A stretch of 64,000 bases of DNA, from contig JAITSN010000045.1 in NCBI GenBank assembly GCA_031287715.1, forward strand, positions 33,908 through 97,907. The letters are read 5' to 3'. Shown here piece by piece: positions 49,952 to 59,411 of the stretch (the first letter of the stretch is position 1; the number at the start of each line of letters is the position of its first letter). The notes under the pieces were generated by a model. It had not been told where the DNA came from. It did not search any database and was given only the letters and a program-made list of their open reading frames with translations. The DNA comes from Mediterranea sp. (in: CFB group bacteria). Its GTDB lineage: Bacteria; Bacteroidota; Bacteroidia; Bacteroidales; Bacteroidaceae. The position numbers and the translations under genes are program-made.

Positions 49952-51328
49952 ATGAAAAGAACATTGACCATTCTTCTGTTTGCTGTGGCTGCTTTGCCAG
50001 CCTCGGCAAAACAGGATACACTGAAATACCGCATCAGCTTGACCGATAAGGCTGAAACAACCTACTCGCTGCAACGGCCGGAAGACTTTTTGTCCGGAAA
50101 AGCTATTGCGCGTCGCGCGCGGCAGCGGTTGGCCATGGACTCGACCGACCTGCCCGTTTGTGATGCGTATGTGAACGCGATTTGCGCCAATGGGGTGAGG
50201 GTGGTGGCGAAAGGCAAGTGGGATAATTTTGTGACGGTGTCTTGCAACGATACCACCAAGATTGACCGTATTGCGGAATTGCCTTTCGTCCGGTCGGTAG
50301 AGAAGGTCTGGACGGCGCCGAAGCGGGATAAGAAAAGAAAGGCGAAAAGAGATTCTATCGCCGACAAGCCTTACCGGTTGGAAAACCCGTACGGGCTTGC
50401 GTATATGCAGCTTTATCTGAGCCATGGCGACCGGCTGCATGAGGCCGGATACCGGGGCGAGGGGATGACGATCGCCATCATGGATGCGGGCTTTCACAAC
50501 GCAGATCGCATAGACGTCTTTGACCATGCCCGGATTGTGGGAACGAAGGATTTTGTGGGGGATTCGCCGGCGGGTGTTTACGCAGAGAGCGGCCACGGCA
50601 CGAAAGTCCTCTCGTGCATGGGCGCCAACCGGCCCCACGCGATGGTAGGCAGCGCCCCGGAGGCTTCTTACTGGCTCTTCCGCACGGAGGACGAGTATTC
50701 GGAGCACCTTGTGGAGCAGGATTACTGGGCGGCGGCCGTTGAATATGCCGATAGCGTCGGGGTTGATGTGGTGAACACCTCTCTGGGCTACTTTTTGTTT
50801 GACGATAAATCAAAGAACTACCGCCTCCGCGACTTGGACGGCGCCTATGCCTTGGTTTCCCGGCAGGCTTCCCGCGTGGCCGGCAAGGGGATGATACTTG
50901 TGTGCAGCGCGGGAAACTTGGGGGAAGGCCCGTGGAAAAAGATCTCTCCGCCGGGAGACGCCAAGGATGTGCTGACGGTGGGTGCCGTTTCAATGTTCGG
51001 CACGCTCGCCCCGTTCTCTTCTGTGGGCAATACTGCCGATGGGCGCATAAAGCCGGACGTGGTGGCGGTGGGCCTGTCCACCCGGATGATCGGTTCCGAC
51101 GGACAGCCGGCCACGGCCAACGGAACGTCTTTCGCCACCCCGGTCATGTGCGGAATGGTGGCCTGCCTGTGGCAAGCCCGTCCGGAGCTGACGGCTAAGC
51201 AGATCATAACGCTGGTGCGGTGGTCGGGCGACAGGGCCGACTTTCCCGACAATATTTACGGTTATGGGATCCCCGATTTGTGGAAGGCCTGCCAAGCGCA
51301 GGGGGATATTCCCGAATCGGCCGACTGA
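49952..51328 (+). CDS. Secreted subtilisin-like serine protease (S8)
   Basis: A 458-aa protein: signal peptide 1-19 (FAVAALPASA), a propeptide-like region (about 20-130, with DFLSGKAIARRARQRL), then the S8 catalytic domain with the complete triad Asp178 (AIMDAGF), His215 (SGHGTKVLS) and Ser393 (NGTSFATPVM). The oxyanion-type Asn is in CSAGNLG. It lacks a C-terminal sorting domain, so it is probably periplasmic or cell-surface soluble. It lies just downstream of the 41-bp array and 22 bp before xseA. Confidence 0.92.
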   Translation: MKRTLTILLFAVAALPASAKQDTLKYRISLTDKAETTYSLQRPEDFLSGKAIARRARQRLAMDSTDLPVCDAYVNAICANGVRVVAKGKWDNFVTVSCNDTTKIDRIAELPFVRSVEKVWTAPKRDKKRKAKRDSIADKPYRLENPYGLAYMQLYLSHGDRLHEAGYRGEGMTIAIMDAGFHNADRIDVFDHARIVGTKDFVGDSPAGVYAESGHGTKVLSCMGANRPHAMVGSAPEASYWLFRTEDEYSEHLVEQDYWAAAVEYADSVGVDVVNTSLGYFLFDDKSKNYRLRDLDGAYALVSRQASRVAGKGMILVCSAGNLGEGPWKKISPPGDAKDVLTVGAVSMFGTLAPFSSVGNTADGRIKPDVVAVGLSTRMIGSDGQPATANGTSFATPVMCGMVACLWQARPELTAKQIITLVRWSGDRADFPDNIYGYGIPDLWKACQAQGDIPESAD

Positions 51329-51350
51329 AACGCTGTTTTTAATAGGAATC

Positions 51351-52586
51351 ATGGAAGGAATCTCTCTTATTGAACTGAACGCGCTGGTAAAGAAAAGCAT
51401 TAACCAATGCTTGCCCGACGAATACTGGGTGCAGGCGGAAATCAGCGATGTCCGCGCCAATGCTGCCGGGCATTGTTATCTGGAGTTTGTGCAAAAAGAC
51501 CCCTGGGGAAACAACCTGATAGCAAAGGCGCGCGGAACGATCTGGGCGGGCACCTTCCGGTTGCTGAAACCTTACTTTGAAGAGACTACCGGACAAGCCT
51601 TTGATGCCGGCATCAAAGTGCTGGTTAAAGTTAGCGTGGAGTTCCACGAACTTTATGGTTATAGCCTGACTGTTCTGGACATCGACCCTGCCTATACGGT
51701 TGGCGATATGGTGCGCCGCCGCCGGGAGATCTTGAAGCAGCTGCAAGAAGAGGGCGTGCTCACCTTGAACAAGGAATTGGAAATGCCCATGCTGCCACGG
51801 CGGATTGCCGTAATATCTTCGGCCACGGCGGCCGGTTATGGCGACTTCAGCCATCAGTTGGCCGGCAATCCCCACGGGTATTATTTTCATACGGAACTGT
51901 TTCCTGCGGTCATGCAGGGCAATCAGGTGGAAGGATCCATCATCGGTGCACTGGAAGCCATCATGGAACACTTGGACGACTTCGATGTGGTGGCCATCAT
52001 CCGCGGCGGCGGTGCGACATCCGATCTATCCGGATTCGACACCTATGCGCTGGCGGCCTCCTGCGCGCAGTTTCCTTTGCCGATCATCACAGGCATAGGG
52101 CATGAGCGCGACGAAACGATCCTCGACGCCGTGTCGCACACACGCGTAAAAACACCAACGGCCGCCGCCGAACTTTTGATCGGTCGTATGCACGATGCCG
52201 CCGAACGGCTGAACGCATTGAGCGAGCAGCTCCATAAAAGCGCCCTGTACCGGTTAGGCCATGAGAAGCAGCGCCTGTCGGCCTTGCGTAACCATATCCC
52301 TGCACAGGCCCTTAAACAACTGACCGGTGCGCGGATGGAATTACTCGACATGAAAAACGATCTAAAGCAGTCGGCCACGGCATTATTAACGGCGCAAAAG
52401 CATAAATTAGACCTGCTCCGGCAGCGCATTACCGATGTTTCTCCGGAAAAGCTGCTGCAAAGAGGATACAGCATCACGCTGAGAAACGGCAAGGCCGTGA
52501 CGGATGCCTCGCAGGTACAACCCGGCGACGTATTGGTAACACGTTTAGCCAAGGGTACAATAATAAGCACAGCCTCACAACCCTAA
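51351..52586 (+). CDS. xseA: Exodeoxyribonuclease VII large subunit
   Basis: A 411-aa XseA: N-terminal OB-fold (about residues 20-100, VQAEISDVRANAAGHCYLEF), the nuclease domain with IAVISSATAAGYGDF, VVAIIRGGGATSDLSGFDTY and PIITGIGHERDETILD, and C-terminal helical region ending LLQRGYSITLRNGKAV. ATG 51351 is chosen since the family starts at this point (SLIELNALVKKSI); the frame extends back into the protease gene. Paired with xseB 9 nt downstream. Confidence 0.94.
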   Translation: MEGISLIELNALVKKSINQCLPDEYWVQAEISDVRANAAGHCYLEFVQKDPWGNNLIAKARGTIWAGTFRLLKPYFEETTGQAFDAGIKVLVKVSVEFHELYGYSLTVLDIDPAYTVGDMVRRRREILKQLQEEGVLTLNKELEMPMLPRRIAVISSATAAGYGDFSHQLAGNPHGYYFHTELFPAVMQGNQVEGSIIGALEAIMEHLDDFDVVAIIRGGGATSDLSGFDTYALAASCAQFPLPIITGIGHERDETILDAVSHTRVKTPTAAAELLIGRMHDAAERLNALSEQLHKSALYRLGHEKQRLSALRNHIPAQALKQLTGARMELLDMKNDLKQSATALLTAQKHKLDLLRQRITDVSPEKLLQRGYSITLRNGKAVTDASQVQPGDVLVTRLAKGTIISTASQP

Positions 52587-52595
52587 TTATTATAT

Positions 52596-52802
52596 ATGAA
52601 AAAAGAAGAAACCTATTCGCAGGCGATGGAACGCCTGGAGAAGATCGTCAGCCGGATTGATAACAACGAGCTGGAGATTGACGCATTGAGCGAGAACATC
52701 AAGGAAGCCAACGAGATCATCGCCTTCTGCTCGGCGAAGCTAACTAAAGCCGATGCGGAAGTCGAAAAATTGCTGAAAGAGAAGCAGCAGTCCGAGGAAT
52801 AA
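52596..52802 (+). CDS. xseB: Exodeoxyribonuclease VII small subunit
   Basis: A 68-aa helical acidic protein with the XseB pattern SQAMERLEKIVSRIDNNELEIDALSENIKEANEII. It binds XseA to form the nuclease that trims single-stranded DNA. Length is normal. Confidence 0.92.
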   Translation: MKKEETYSQAMERLEKIVSRIDNNELEIDALSENIKEANEIIAFCSAKLTKADAEVEKLLKEKQQSEE

Positions 52803-52849
52803 AACGTACTTTTGTTTTTCCTGTAAAACGAAACATAATACATGTAGAT

Positions 52850-53869
52850 ATGAAAGAAATAGATTGGTCTGATCTGTCGTTTGGTTATATGCCCACAGAT
52901 TACAACGTGAGAATCAACTATCGCAACGGCGAGTGGGGGCTTTTGGAAACAAGCAGCAGCGAATACATCCACATGCACATGGCTGCGACCTGCCTTCATT
53001 ACGGCCAGGAATCCTTTGAAGGACTGAAAGCATTCCGCGGCAAGGATGGCAAGATCCGCATATTCCGTATGCGCGAGAATGCAAAACGTATGCAACTGTC
53101 CTGCGAAGGCATCATGATGGCCCAATTGCCGGTGGAACGCTTCGAGGAAGCCGTGCTTGAGGCGGTGAAGCTGAACAGGCGCTTTGTCCCGCCTTACGAG
53201 AGCGGCGCCTCCCTCTACATCCGCCCGCTGCTGATCGGCATGGGAGCGCAAGTCGGCGTGAAGCCCGCATCGGAATATATGTTCCTTATATTCGTAACCC
53301 CCGTGGGGCCTTATTTCAAAGCCGGATTCAAGCCTACCCCGTATGTCATCCTGAGGCATTACGATCGTGTAGCTCCGTTGGGTACGGGACGTTTCAAGAT
53401 CGGCGGCAACTACGCCGCGAGCTTGGTGCCCGGCGACGAGGCGCACCGGCTGGGCTATTCGGCCGTGTTGTATCTGGATGCCAAAGAAAAGAAATACATA
53501 GACGAGTGCGGCCCAGCCAACTTCTTCGGCATCCGCGGCAACTCCTATATCACCCCGAAATCGGATTCGATCCTCCCATCCATCACAAACAACAGCCTGA
53601 TGACGCTGGCCGAAAACTTGGGAATGACGGTAGAGTGTCGCCCTGTAACGGTTGATGAGCTGGAAACCTTCGACGAAGCCGGCGCCTGCGGAACGGCCGC
53701 CGTGATAAGTCCCGTAGGACGGATTGACGACCTCGACGAAAAGAAATCATACGTATTCGGCAAAGAGGGCGAAGCCGGTCCGGTATGCACCAAGCTGTAC
53801 AACAAACTAAGGGCCATCCAGTATGGCGACGAGCCGGACACGCACGGCTGGGTGACGATCGTAGAATAA
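52850..53869 (+). CDS. ilvE: Branched-chain amino acid aminotransferase
   Basis: A 339-aa fold-type IV PLP enzyme interconverting leucine, isoleucine and valine with their keto acids. Visible: [26 protein letters not shown], the PLP Lys context [20 protein letters not shown] near residue 210, and [11 protein letters not shown] binding the PLP phosphate. The class II BCAT layout (about 340 aa) is typical of Bacteroidetes. It is preceded by a 47-bp gap without a clear promoter. Confidence 0.94.
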   Translation: MKEIDWSDLSFGYMPTDYNVRINYRNGEWGLLETSSSEYIHMHMAATCLHYGQESFEGLKAFRGKDGKIRIFRMRENAKRMQLSCEGIMMAQLPVERFEEAVLEAVKLNRRFVPPYESGASLYIRPLLIGMGAQVGVKPASEYMFLIFVTPVGPYFKAGFKPTPYVILRHYDRVAPLGTGRFKIGGNYAASLVPGDEAHRLGYSAVLYLDAKEKKYIDECGPANFFGIRGNSYITPKSDSILPSITNNSLMTLAENLGMTVECRPVTVDELETFDEAGACGTAAVISPVGRIDDLDEKKSYVFGKEGEAGPVCTKLYNKLRAIQYGDEPDTHGWVTIVE

Positions 53870-53879
53870 AAACAGAACG

Positions 53880-54620
53880 ATGGGAAAGAACAAACTGCAA
53901 AAGTTTGCCGATATGGCCGGCTATCCCCATGTGTTTGAATATCCGTATTCCGTGGCCGGCAACGTCCCGTTTGAGATGAAAGGCAAATGGAATACGGCTT
54001 TCTTTGGAAACGAAAACCCGATCGTTTTAGAGCTGGGATGCGGCAGAGGAGAATATACCGTTGGCTTAGGCAGGATGTTCCCCGGCAAGAACTTCATCGG
54101 GGTAGACATCAAAGGCGCCCGCATGTGGAGCGGCGCCAAAGAATCGCTGGATGCCGGCATGAAGAACGTGGCTTTCCTTCGGACGAATATCGAAATCATC
54201 GACCGGTTTTTCGCAGAAGACGAAGTAAGCGAAATCTGGCTGACCTTCTCCGATCCGCAAATGAAGAAAGCCACCAAACGGCTCACCTCTACCTACTTCA
54301 TGGAACGTTACCGCCGGTTTATCAAGCCCAACGGGATCATACATGTAAAGACAGACAGCAACTTTATGTTTGTCTACACCAAACACATGATAGAAGAGAA
54401 CCGGCTGCCCGTCGTGCTTATGACCGAAGATCTGTACAACTCCGGCTTGGCAGACAGCATCCTCGAAATCAAAACCTGCTACGAACAGCAATGGCTGGAC
54501 CGGGGCTTGCGCATCAAATACATCCAATTCCTCCTGCCGCAGGAACCGGAGTTGAAAGAACCCGACGTAGAGATCGAACCCGACCCGTACCGCAGCTATA
54601 ACCGCAGTAAAAGAACGTAA
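53880..54620 (+). CDS. trmB: tRNA (guanine-N7-)-methyltransferase
   Basis: A 246-aa SAM-dependent enzyme methylating G46 of tRNA. The SAM motif [20 protein letters not shown] (near residue 45), [15 protein letters not shown], and the family signature [20 protein letters not shown] (usual TFPDPWxKxRHxKRR varied) are visible. The C-terminal tail is acidic ([15 protein letters not shown]). It follows ilvE by 10 bp and precedes the Mrp ATPase by 8 bp. Confidence 0.92.
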   Translation: MGKNKLQKFADMAGYPHVFEYPYSVAGNVPFEMKGKWNTAFFGNENPIVLELGCGRGEYTVGLGRMFPGKNFIGVDIKGARMWSGAKESLDAGMKNVAFLRTNIEIIDRFFAEDEVSEIWLTFSDPQMKKATKRLTSTYFMERYRRFIKPNGIIHVKTDSNFMFVYTKHMIEENRLPVVLMTEDLYNSGLADSILEIKTCYEQQWLDRGLRIKYIQFLLPQEPELKEPDVEIEPDPYRSYNRSKRT

Positions 54621-54628
54621 GAACTCCA

Positions 54629-55747
54629 ATGACTTTATATCCCAAACTCATACTCGACGCACTGGAAACCGTGCGCTATCCCGGTACCGGCAAAAACTTG
54701 GTTGAAGCCGGTATGATAGACGACGACATACGCATCGACGGCATGAAGGTGTCTTTCTCCCTGATCTTTGATAAACCCACCGATCCGTTTATCAAATCGG
54801 TTGTCAAGGCAGCGGAGACCGCGATTCTAACTTACGTAGACCGCGGGGTGGAGATCAGCGGGAACATTGCCGTGAAAACGAAGCAGAAACCGCGCCCCGA
54901 AGCAGGAAAACTGCTGCCCGGAGTGAAAAACATTATTGGAATATCCTCCGGCAAGGGGGGAGTGGGGAAGTCTACGGTAGCGGCCAACCTGGCTGTTGCT
55001 TTGGCAAAGATGGGCTATAAAACAGGATTGCTTGACGCCGATATATTCGGCCCCTCCGTGCCCAAAATGTTCCAGGTGGAAAATGCCCGTCCCTATGCCG
55101 AGCAAATCGACGGCCGTGACATGATCATACCCATCGGGAAATACGGAGTGAAACTGCTTTCCATCGGCTTTTTTGTGGATCCCGACCAGGCCACGCTTTG
55201 GCGCGGGAGTATGGCGGGCAATGCGCTGAAACAATTGATCGGCGACGCAGCCTGGGGAGAGCTGGACTACTTCCTGATCGACCTTCCCCCCGGAACAAGC
55301 GATATTCATCTGACCATCGTACAAACATTGGCCATGACCGGAGCGATTGTCGTAAGCACGCCGCAGGAAGTTGCCTTGGCCGACGCCCGCAAAGGCATCC
55401 ATATGTTTATGAACAAGAAAGTAAACGTCCCTATCCTGGGATTGATCGAAAACATGTCCTGGTTCACCCCTGCCGAATTGCCGGAAAACAGGTATTACAT
55501 CTTCGGAAAAGAAGGAGCCGGAAAGCTGGCGGAAGAGATGCACGTTCCCTTGCTGGGGCAGATCCCTTTGGTGCAGCGTATCCGTGAAGGAGGCGATGAC
55601 GGCCGGCCGGTGGCACTGGATGAAAATTCCGTCACAGGACAGGCCTTCATGGAAATGGCGGAAAACGTAGTCCGCCAGGTCGAATACCGGAATGAGAATG
55701 TAAGCCCCACAAAGATCGTTGATGTCCGCCGCAAAGACGGCGCTTAA
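54629..55747 (+). CDS. Mrp/ApbC-type P-loop ATPase (iron-sulfur cluster carrier family)
   Basis: A 372-aa protein with an N-terminal MIP18/DUF59 domain (about residues 1-90) and the Mrp ATPase: deviant Walker A SGKGGVGKST (107-116), LLDADIFGPSVPKMF, and DLPPGTSDIHLT. Mrp proteins hold and pass on Fe-S clusters via a C-terminal CxxC; here the stretch after IENMSWF reads TPAELPENRYYIFG, without the two Cys. It may bind clusters through other residues or act as a different type of assembly ATPase. Convergent with the helicase gene. Confidence 0.88.
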   Translation: MTLYPKLILDALETVRYPGTGKNLVEAGMIDDDIRIDGMKVSFSLIFDKPTDPFIKSVVKAAETAILTYVDRGVEISGNIAVKTKQKPRPEAGKLLPGVKNIIGISSGKGGVGKSTVAANLAVALAKMGYKTGLLDADIFGPSVPKMFQVENARPYAEQIDGRDMIIPIGKYGVKLLSIGFFVDPDQATLWRGSMAGNALKQLIGDAAWGELDYFLIDLPPGTSDIHLTIVQTLAMTGAIVVSTPQEVALADARKGIHMFMNKKVNVPILGLIENMSWFTPAELPENRYYIFGKEGAGKLAEEMHVPLLGQIPLVQRIREGGDDGRPVALDENSVTGQAFMEMAENVVRQVEYRNENVSPTKIVDVRRKDGA

Positions 55748-55777
55748 TTAAAAGGATACTGATACGATGCCGAACCG

Positions 55778-57196
55778 CTACTCGATCTGTTCCTGTGGGT
55801 AGTTCACCAAGTAAAGCTGTTCCTTCGCCCGCGTGAAAGCTGTATATAGCCACCGCAGATAATCGGGCGTGAGATATTCGTCTTTCATATAACCCTGGTC
55901 AATGAATACATTCTTCCACTGTCCGCCCTGCGCCTTGTGGCAGGTGATGGCATAAGCATATTTCACTTGCAGCGCATTGAAGTAAGGATCGGCTTTCATC
56001 ATCTTCATGCGGTCGCGTTTGTTGGATATACCGGCATAGTCTTCAAGTACGCCGTAGAACAAACGGTCGTTGGCTTCCTTCGGTAAGGCCGGAGAGTCAC
56101 TGTGCAGCGTATCCAGAATGAGGTTGGCCTCCAGCTCGAAATTGTCGTGGTCGGGCAAAGTAAGCAGAACTTCGGCAAACCGGAATCCATACAATTCTTT
56201 TGTCCGTCTGACTCTGCGGACAACGGCAATATCGCCATTGGCAATGAAGTCAATCACTTTGGCTTTCTCCGTCCAGAAATAATTGTTCTTGGCAATCATG
56301 AGTACGTCTCCCGGGCTAAGCTCCTCTTCGCGGTAGAGTATGGTATTCCGGATGCCGGTATTATACATGTTGGCCCGTTTGTTGGAGCGGCAAATGATGA
56401 TCGAATCTTCCATGCCGTCCCGATCGTAACATGCACTGATAGTGCCGACAAGCTCTGCTCCGGGCACCGTTTTGACATCCTTGAAGCCGGTTAATCTCAC
56501 TTTGGGCAGCGAGACGGAAGAGCTGTCCTGTGTGATCAGTTGCCTTAGTTGCGTTGCATTCCACAAAATGCCGGAATCTTCTTCCTGGCGTACGACTTGC
56601 GTCAGGATCGATTCTTCCACATTCAATCCGTAGCTTTTGATCGCTTCGGCAGATAGAGCAGGCCCTTCTTTTTCCCCTACCGGAGGGAGCTGGGCGGTAT
56701 CGCCCATGAGCAATAAGCGGCATCCGTCGCCGGAATAGACAAACCGGATCAGGTCGTCCAATAACCGGCCGGTGCCGAACATGCTTCCCGAAAGCCCGTC
56801 GTTGGAGATCATCGAAGCCTCGTCTACAATGAACAGCGTATGGATATTGAGGTTGTCGTTTATGGAAAACTTCATATCGTTCGGGAAAGAGCGTTGCCTG
56901 TATATCTTTTTATGTATCGTGAAGGCCGGATGCCTTGCATAAGAGGAAAACACCTTTGCCGCCCGTCCGGTGGGAGCAAGCAGGATCACTTTCTGCTGCA
57001 GCTTATCCATTGTTTTAACCAGCGCGCCGATGAGTGAGGTTTTTCCCGTGCCGGCGTATCCGCGAAGGATGAAAGCCGCATCATTTGAACGGCCCAGCAA
57101 AAAGGTAGAGAGGGCATTTATTACGTTTTCCTGTTCAAAAGTGGGACTATAAGGGAAATTGTCCTTTATCTGACGTGCTAAATAGTTATTTATCAT
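55778..57196 (-). CDS. RecD-like DNA helicase (AAA_30 / UvrD_C_2 type)
   Basis: A 472-aa superfamily 1 helicase. Walker A is GYAGTGKT (residues 46-53), Walker B LFIVDEASMIS, then LLLMGDTAQLPPVG (motif III), VRQEEDSGIL, and the C-terminal SH3-UvrD_C_2 pair with AYAITCHKAQGGQWKNVFID and LRWLYTAFTRAKEQLYLVN. It lacks the N-terminal extensions of RecD2, so it is the short form frequent in Bacteroidetes. Role in recombination or repair is inferred from family. A minus-strand gene between plus-strand runs. Confidence 0.9.
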   Translation of the reverse strand: MINNYLARQIKDNFPYSPTFEQENVINALSTFLLGRSNDAAFILRGYAGTGKTSLIGALVKTMDKLQQKVILLAPTGRAAKVFSSYARHPAFTIHKKIYRQRSFPNDMKFSINDNLNIHTLFIVDEASMISNDGLSGSMFGTGRLLDDLIRFVYSGDGCRLLLMGDTAQLPPVGEKEGPALSAEAIKSYGLNVEESILTQVVRQEEDSGILWNATQLRQLITQDSSSVSLPKVRLTGFKDVKTVPGAELVGTISACYDRDGMEDSIIICRSNKRANMYNTGIRNTILYREEELSPGDVLMIAKNNYFWTEKAKVIDFIANGDIAVVRRVRRTKELYGFRFAEVLLTLPDHDNFELEANLILDTLHSDSPALPKEANDRLFYGVLEDYAGISNKRDRMKMMKADPYFNALQVKYAYAITCHKAQGGQWKNVFIDQGYMKDEYLTPDYLRWLYTAFTRAKEQLYLVNYPQEQIE

Positions 57197-57226
57197 TCCT
57201 ACGAAGAGAAAAAAATCTCTTTACAC

Positions 57227-57258
57227 TTGCTAAATTAGATTTATTTATTTTATTTTTG
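57227..57258 (+). promoter_or_regulatory. Promoter of the 57293 gene
   Basis: TTG (57227-57229), a 21-bp spacer, then TATTTTTG (57251-57258): a good match to the Bacteroidetes promoter, ending 34 bp before the ATG. Confidence 0.6.
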
Positions 57259-57292
57259 CCGGTACGAATATAAACATAAAAAACTATATTAT

Positions 57293-57979
57293 ATGAAGAC
57301 TGTAATTAATATCGTATTAGCTCTTTGCGCTTGTGCTTTGGTGTACTATTGTTATGCAAGTATTATGGGACCTATCAATTTTGACAATGAAAAGAAGATC
57401 AGAGACAAAGTTGTGATTGCCCGCTTGATGGATATTCGTAGGGCGCAGCAAGAATATCGTATGCTGCATAAGCAACAATATACCGCAAGTTTCGATACAT
57501 TGATCGACTTTGTGAAGAGCGCCAAGATCCCTTTCGTTGCAAAAGAAGGTGTTTTGACTGACAAACAGCTGGAAGACGGCTTGACTGAAAAGAAAGCGAT
57601 GGCAATCATTGAGAGAGCCAAGAAAACCGGCAAATGGGATGATGTGAAAAAGAATGGCCTTGAAAACTTCAAGCGCGACACACTATGGATTGCCGTTACG
57701 GATACGATCTTCCCCAAAGGTTTTTATGCAGACTCGCTGAGATATGTGCCGTTCGGCAATGGCGCGCAGTTTGAGATAGCAACCAAGAGCGACACAACAA
57801 AATCGGGCGCTCCTATCTACCTGCTGGAAGTGAAAACCCCATATACCGTTTACCTGGATGGTCTGGATAAACAAGAGATCATCAACCTGATCGATGTTCA
57901 GCAGAAGTTAGGTAAATACCCCGGTTTGATGATGGGTTCCATCGAAATGCCCAACAATAACGCCGGAAACTGGGAATAA
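57293..57979 (+). CDS. Membrane-anchored protein of unknown function
   Basis: A 228-aa protein with one N-terminal TM (about residues 4-25), then a helix-rich region with KIRDKVVIARLMDIRRAQQEYRMLH, which resembles the periplasmic helix after the anchor of pilin-like proteins, and a beta-rich C-terminal part (PIYLLEVKTPYTVYLDGL). No named family. It precedes the DUF3822 gene by 6 bp and shares its promoter. Confidence 0.8.
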   Translation: MKTVINIVLALCACALVYYCYASIMGPINFDNEKKIRDKVVIARLMDIRRAQQEYRMLHKQQYTASFDTLIDFVKSAKIPFVAKEGVLTDKQLEDGLTEKKAMAIIERAKKTGKWDDVKKNGLENFKRDTLWIAVTDTIFPKGFYADSLRYVPFGNGAQFEIATKSDTTKSGAPIYLLEVKTPYTVYLDGLDKQEIINLIDVQQKLGKYPGLMMGSIEMPNNNAGNWE

Positions 57980-57985
57980 CCACCT

Positions 57986-58747
57986 ATGCCCGAAAAAACA
58001 GACCGGAATAAGATTGACTTCGATAGATCGGAACAGTACATATTATCCATCCGTATTGATACGGATGGATTTTCTTTTTCTATTTACAATCCGATTCGTG
58101 ACAGTTTCGTTCTCACCCGGCAAGGAAAGGTGGAAACGGAATTGTCTGTGACCGCCAATATGCGGAAAGCATTCAAGGAGCTGGATTTCCTGAGCTACAC
58201 GTACAAGCAGACCGACGCCCTGGTAGCAAGCCGGCGATTCACCCTTATGCCGCTGGATTTGTTTGCGGAAGACCGGGCAGCGGCTTATTTTTATTATAAC
58301 TTCTCTCCCAAAGAGAATGAAACGCTGTTGTACGACACCTTGCCCAAGAATGGAGCAGTGATCCTTTATGCCTTAGACAAGAGCCTTTACACTTTCCTGC
58401 AAGAACAAAAGCCTCAAATCCGGTTTCAATCCTCCGTCTCTTCTTTGGCCGAACGCTTTGCCGTAGAAAGCCGGGTGGGCACAGACAAAAAAATGTATGT
58501 GCATTTGCACCGGGAAGTTATTGAAGTATATGCCTACGAGCGCGGACACCTGATGCTGTTAAACGCCTACGACTGCAACAACAACGATGACCGCGTCTAT
58601 TACCTGCTTTATACCTGGAAGCAACTTGCCATGGACCAGCAAGCCGATGAACTGTGCATAACGGGCAGCGGCGAAGACAAGAATCAGCTTGCCGATGAGA
58701 TACGGCGCTTCGTCCGGCACGTGACTATACTTAACCCTGTTTCCTGA
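57986..58747 (+). CDS. DUF3822 family protein
   Basis: A 253-aa protein matching the DUF3822 family of Bacteroidetes, which has an actin/ASKHA-like fold by description and lies next to rsmD. Seen are YILSIRIDTDGFSFSIYNP at the N-terminus and a repeat-like second half (KMYVHLHREVIEVYAYERGHLMLLNAYDCNN). Function unknown; the steady linkage to rsmD (12 bp downstream) is the main clue. Confidence 0.85.
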   Translation: MPEKTDRNKIDFDRSEQYILSIRIDTDGFSFSIYNPIRDSFVLTRQGKVETELSVTANMRKAFKELDFLSYTYKQTDALVASRRFTLMPLDLFAEDRAAAYFYYNFSPKENETLLYDTLPKNGAVILYALDKSLYTFLQEQKPQIRFQSSVSSLAERFAVESRVGTDKKMYVHLHREVIEVYAYERGHLMLLNAYDCNNNDDRVYYLLYTWKQLAMDQQADELCITGSGEDKNQLADEIRRFVRHVTILNPVS

Positions 58748-58759
58748 CCCCTACACCCC

Positions 58760-59299
58760 ATGCGTATCATCAGTGGTATATATAAAAGAAGGCGGTTCGA
58801 TGTGCCGCGCACGTTCAAGGCGCGCCCGACTACGGATTTCGCCAAAGAAAGCCTGTTCAATGTCTTGAGCAATAACTACCTGGACTTTGACGAAGGGCCT
58901 GCCGCCCTGGACTTGTTTGCCGGAACCGGAAGCATTAGCGTAGAGCTTGTCTCCCGCGGATGCAGCAAAGTGGTCTGTATAGAAAAAGAACGGGCGCACT
59001 ACGCCTTCATCGCCGAAGTGCTGAAAAAGCTCGAAACGAATGTCTGCTTCCCGATCTGCGGCGATGCGTTCAACTATATCAGACGCGGAGGCAAGGAACC
59101 CTTCGATCTCATCTTTGCCGATCCGCCCTATACTCTGCCGGAACTGCAAGCAATCCCCGACTTGATCTTCGCGCGGCAGATGCTCAAAGAAAGCGGCGTG
59201 TTTGTCCTTGAACACGGCAAGACCCACAACTTCGATTCCCATCCCCGCTTCATAGAGAACCGGAAGTATGGAAGCGTAAACTTTTCTTTCTTCCGCTAA
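58760..59299 (+). CDS. rsmD: 16S rRNA (guanine-966-N2)-methyltransferase
   Basis: A 179-aa class I methyltransferase: N-terminal MRIISGIYKRRRFDVP, PTTDFAKESLFNVL, SAM motif LDLFAGTGSISVEL near residue 52, and the catalytic DPPY in FADPPYTLPEL near 120. These are the family hallmarks. It modifies G966 in 16S rRNA. Confidence 0.93.
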   Translation: MRIISGIYKRRRFDVPRTFKARPTTDFAKESLFNVLSNNYLDFDEGPAALDLFAGTGSISVELVSRGCSKVVCIEKERAHYAFIAEVLKKLETNVCFPICGDAFNYIRRGGKEPFDLIFADPPYTLPELQAIPDLIFARQMLKESGVFVLEHGKTHNFDSHPRFIENRKYGSVNFSFFR

Positions 59300-59329
59300 C
59301 ACCCCGTGCGTTGCCGTATCCCCCTCTTT

Positions 59330-59350
59330 TGCTTTTTTGGGGAAAAAGCA
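59330..59350 (+). terminator. Hairpin after rsmD
   Basis: TGCTTTTT (59330-59337) pairs with AAAAAGCA (59343-59350) around TGGGG. A T run lies within the first arm rather than after it, so the terminator role is uncertain. Confidence 0.35.
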
Positions 59351-59364
59351 CGAAATTCGCGACG

Positions 59365-59395
59365 TTTTAAAGTGAAAAACGAACCAATATCTTTA
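59365..59395 (+). promoter_or_regulatory. Promoter of the phosphofructokinase gene
   Basis: TTTT (59365-59368), 19 bp, then TATCTTTA (59388-59395), close to TTTG-N19-TAnnTTTG, ending 16 bp before the ATG. Confidence 0.55.
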
Positions 59396-59411
59396 TTTAA
59401 ATCATAAGAAA

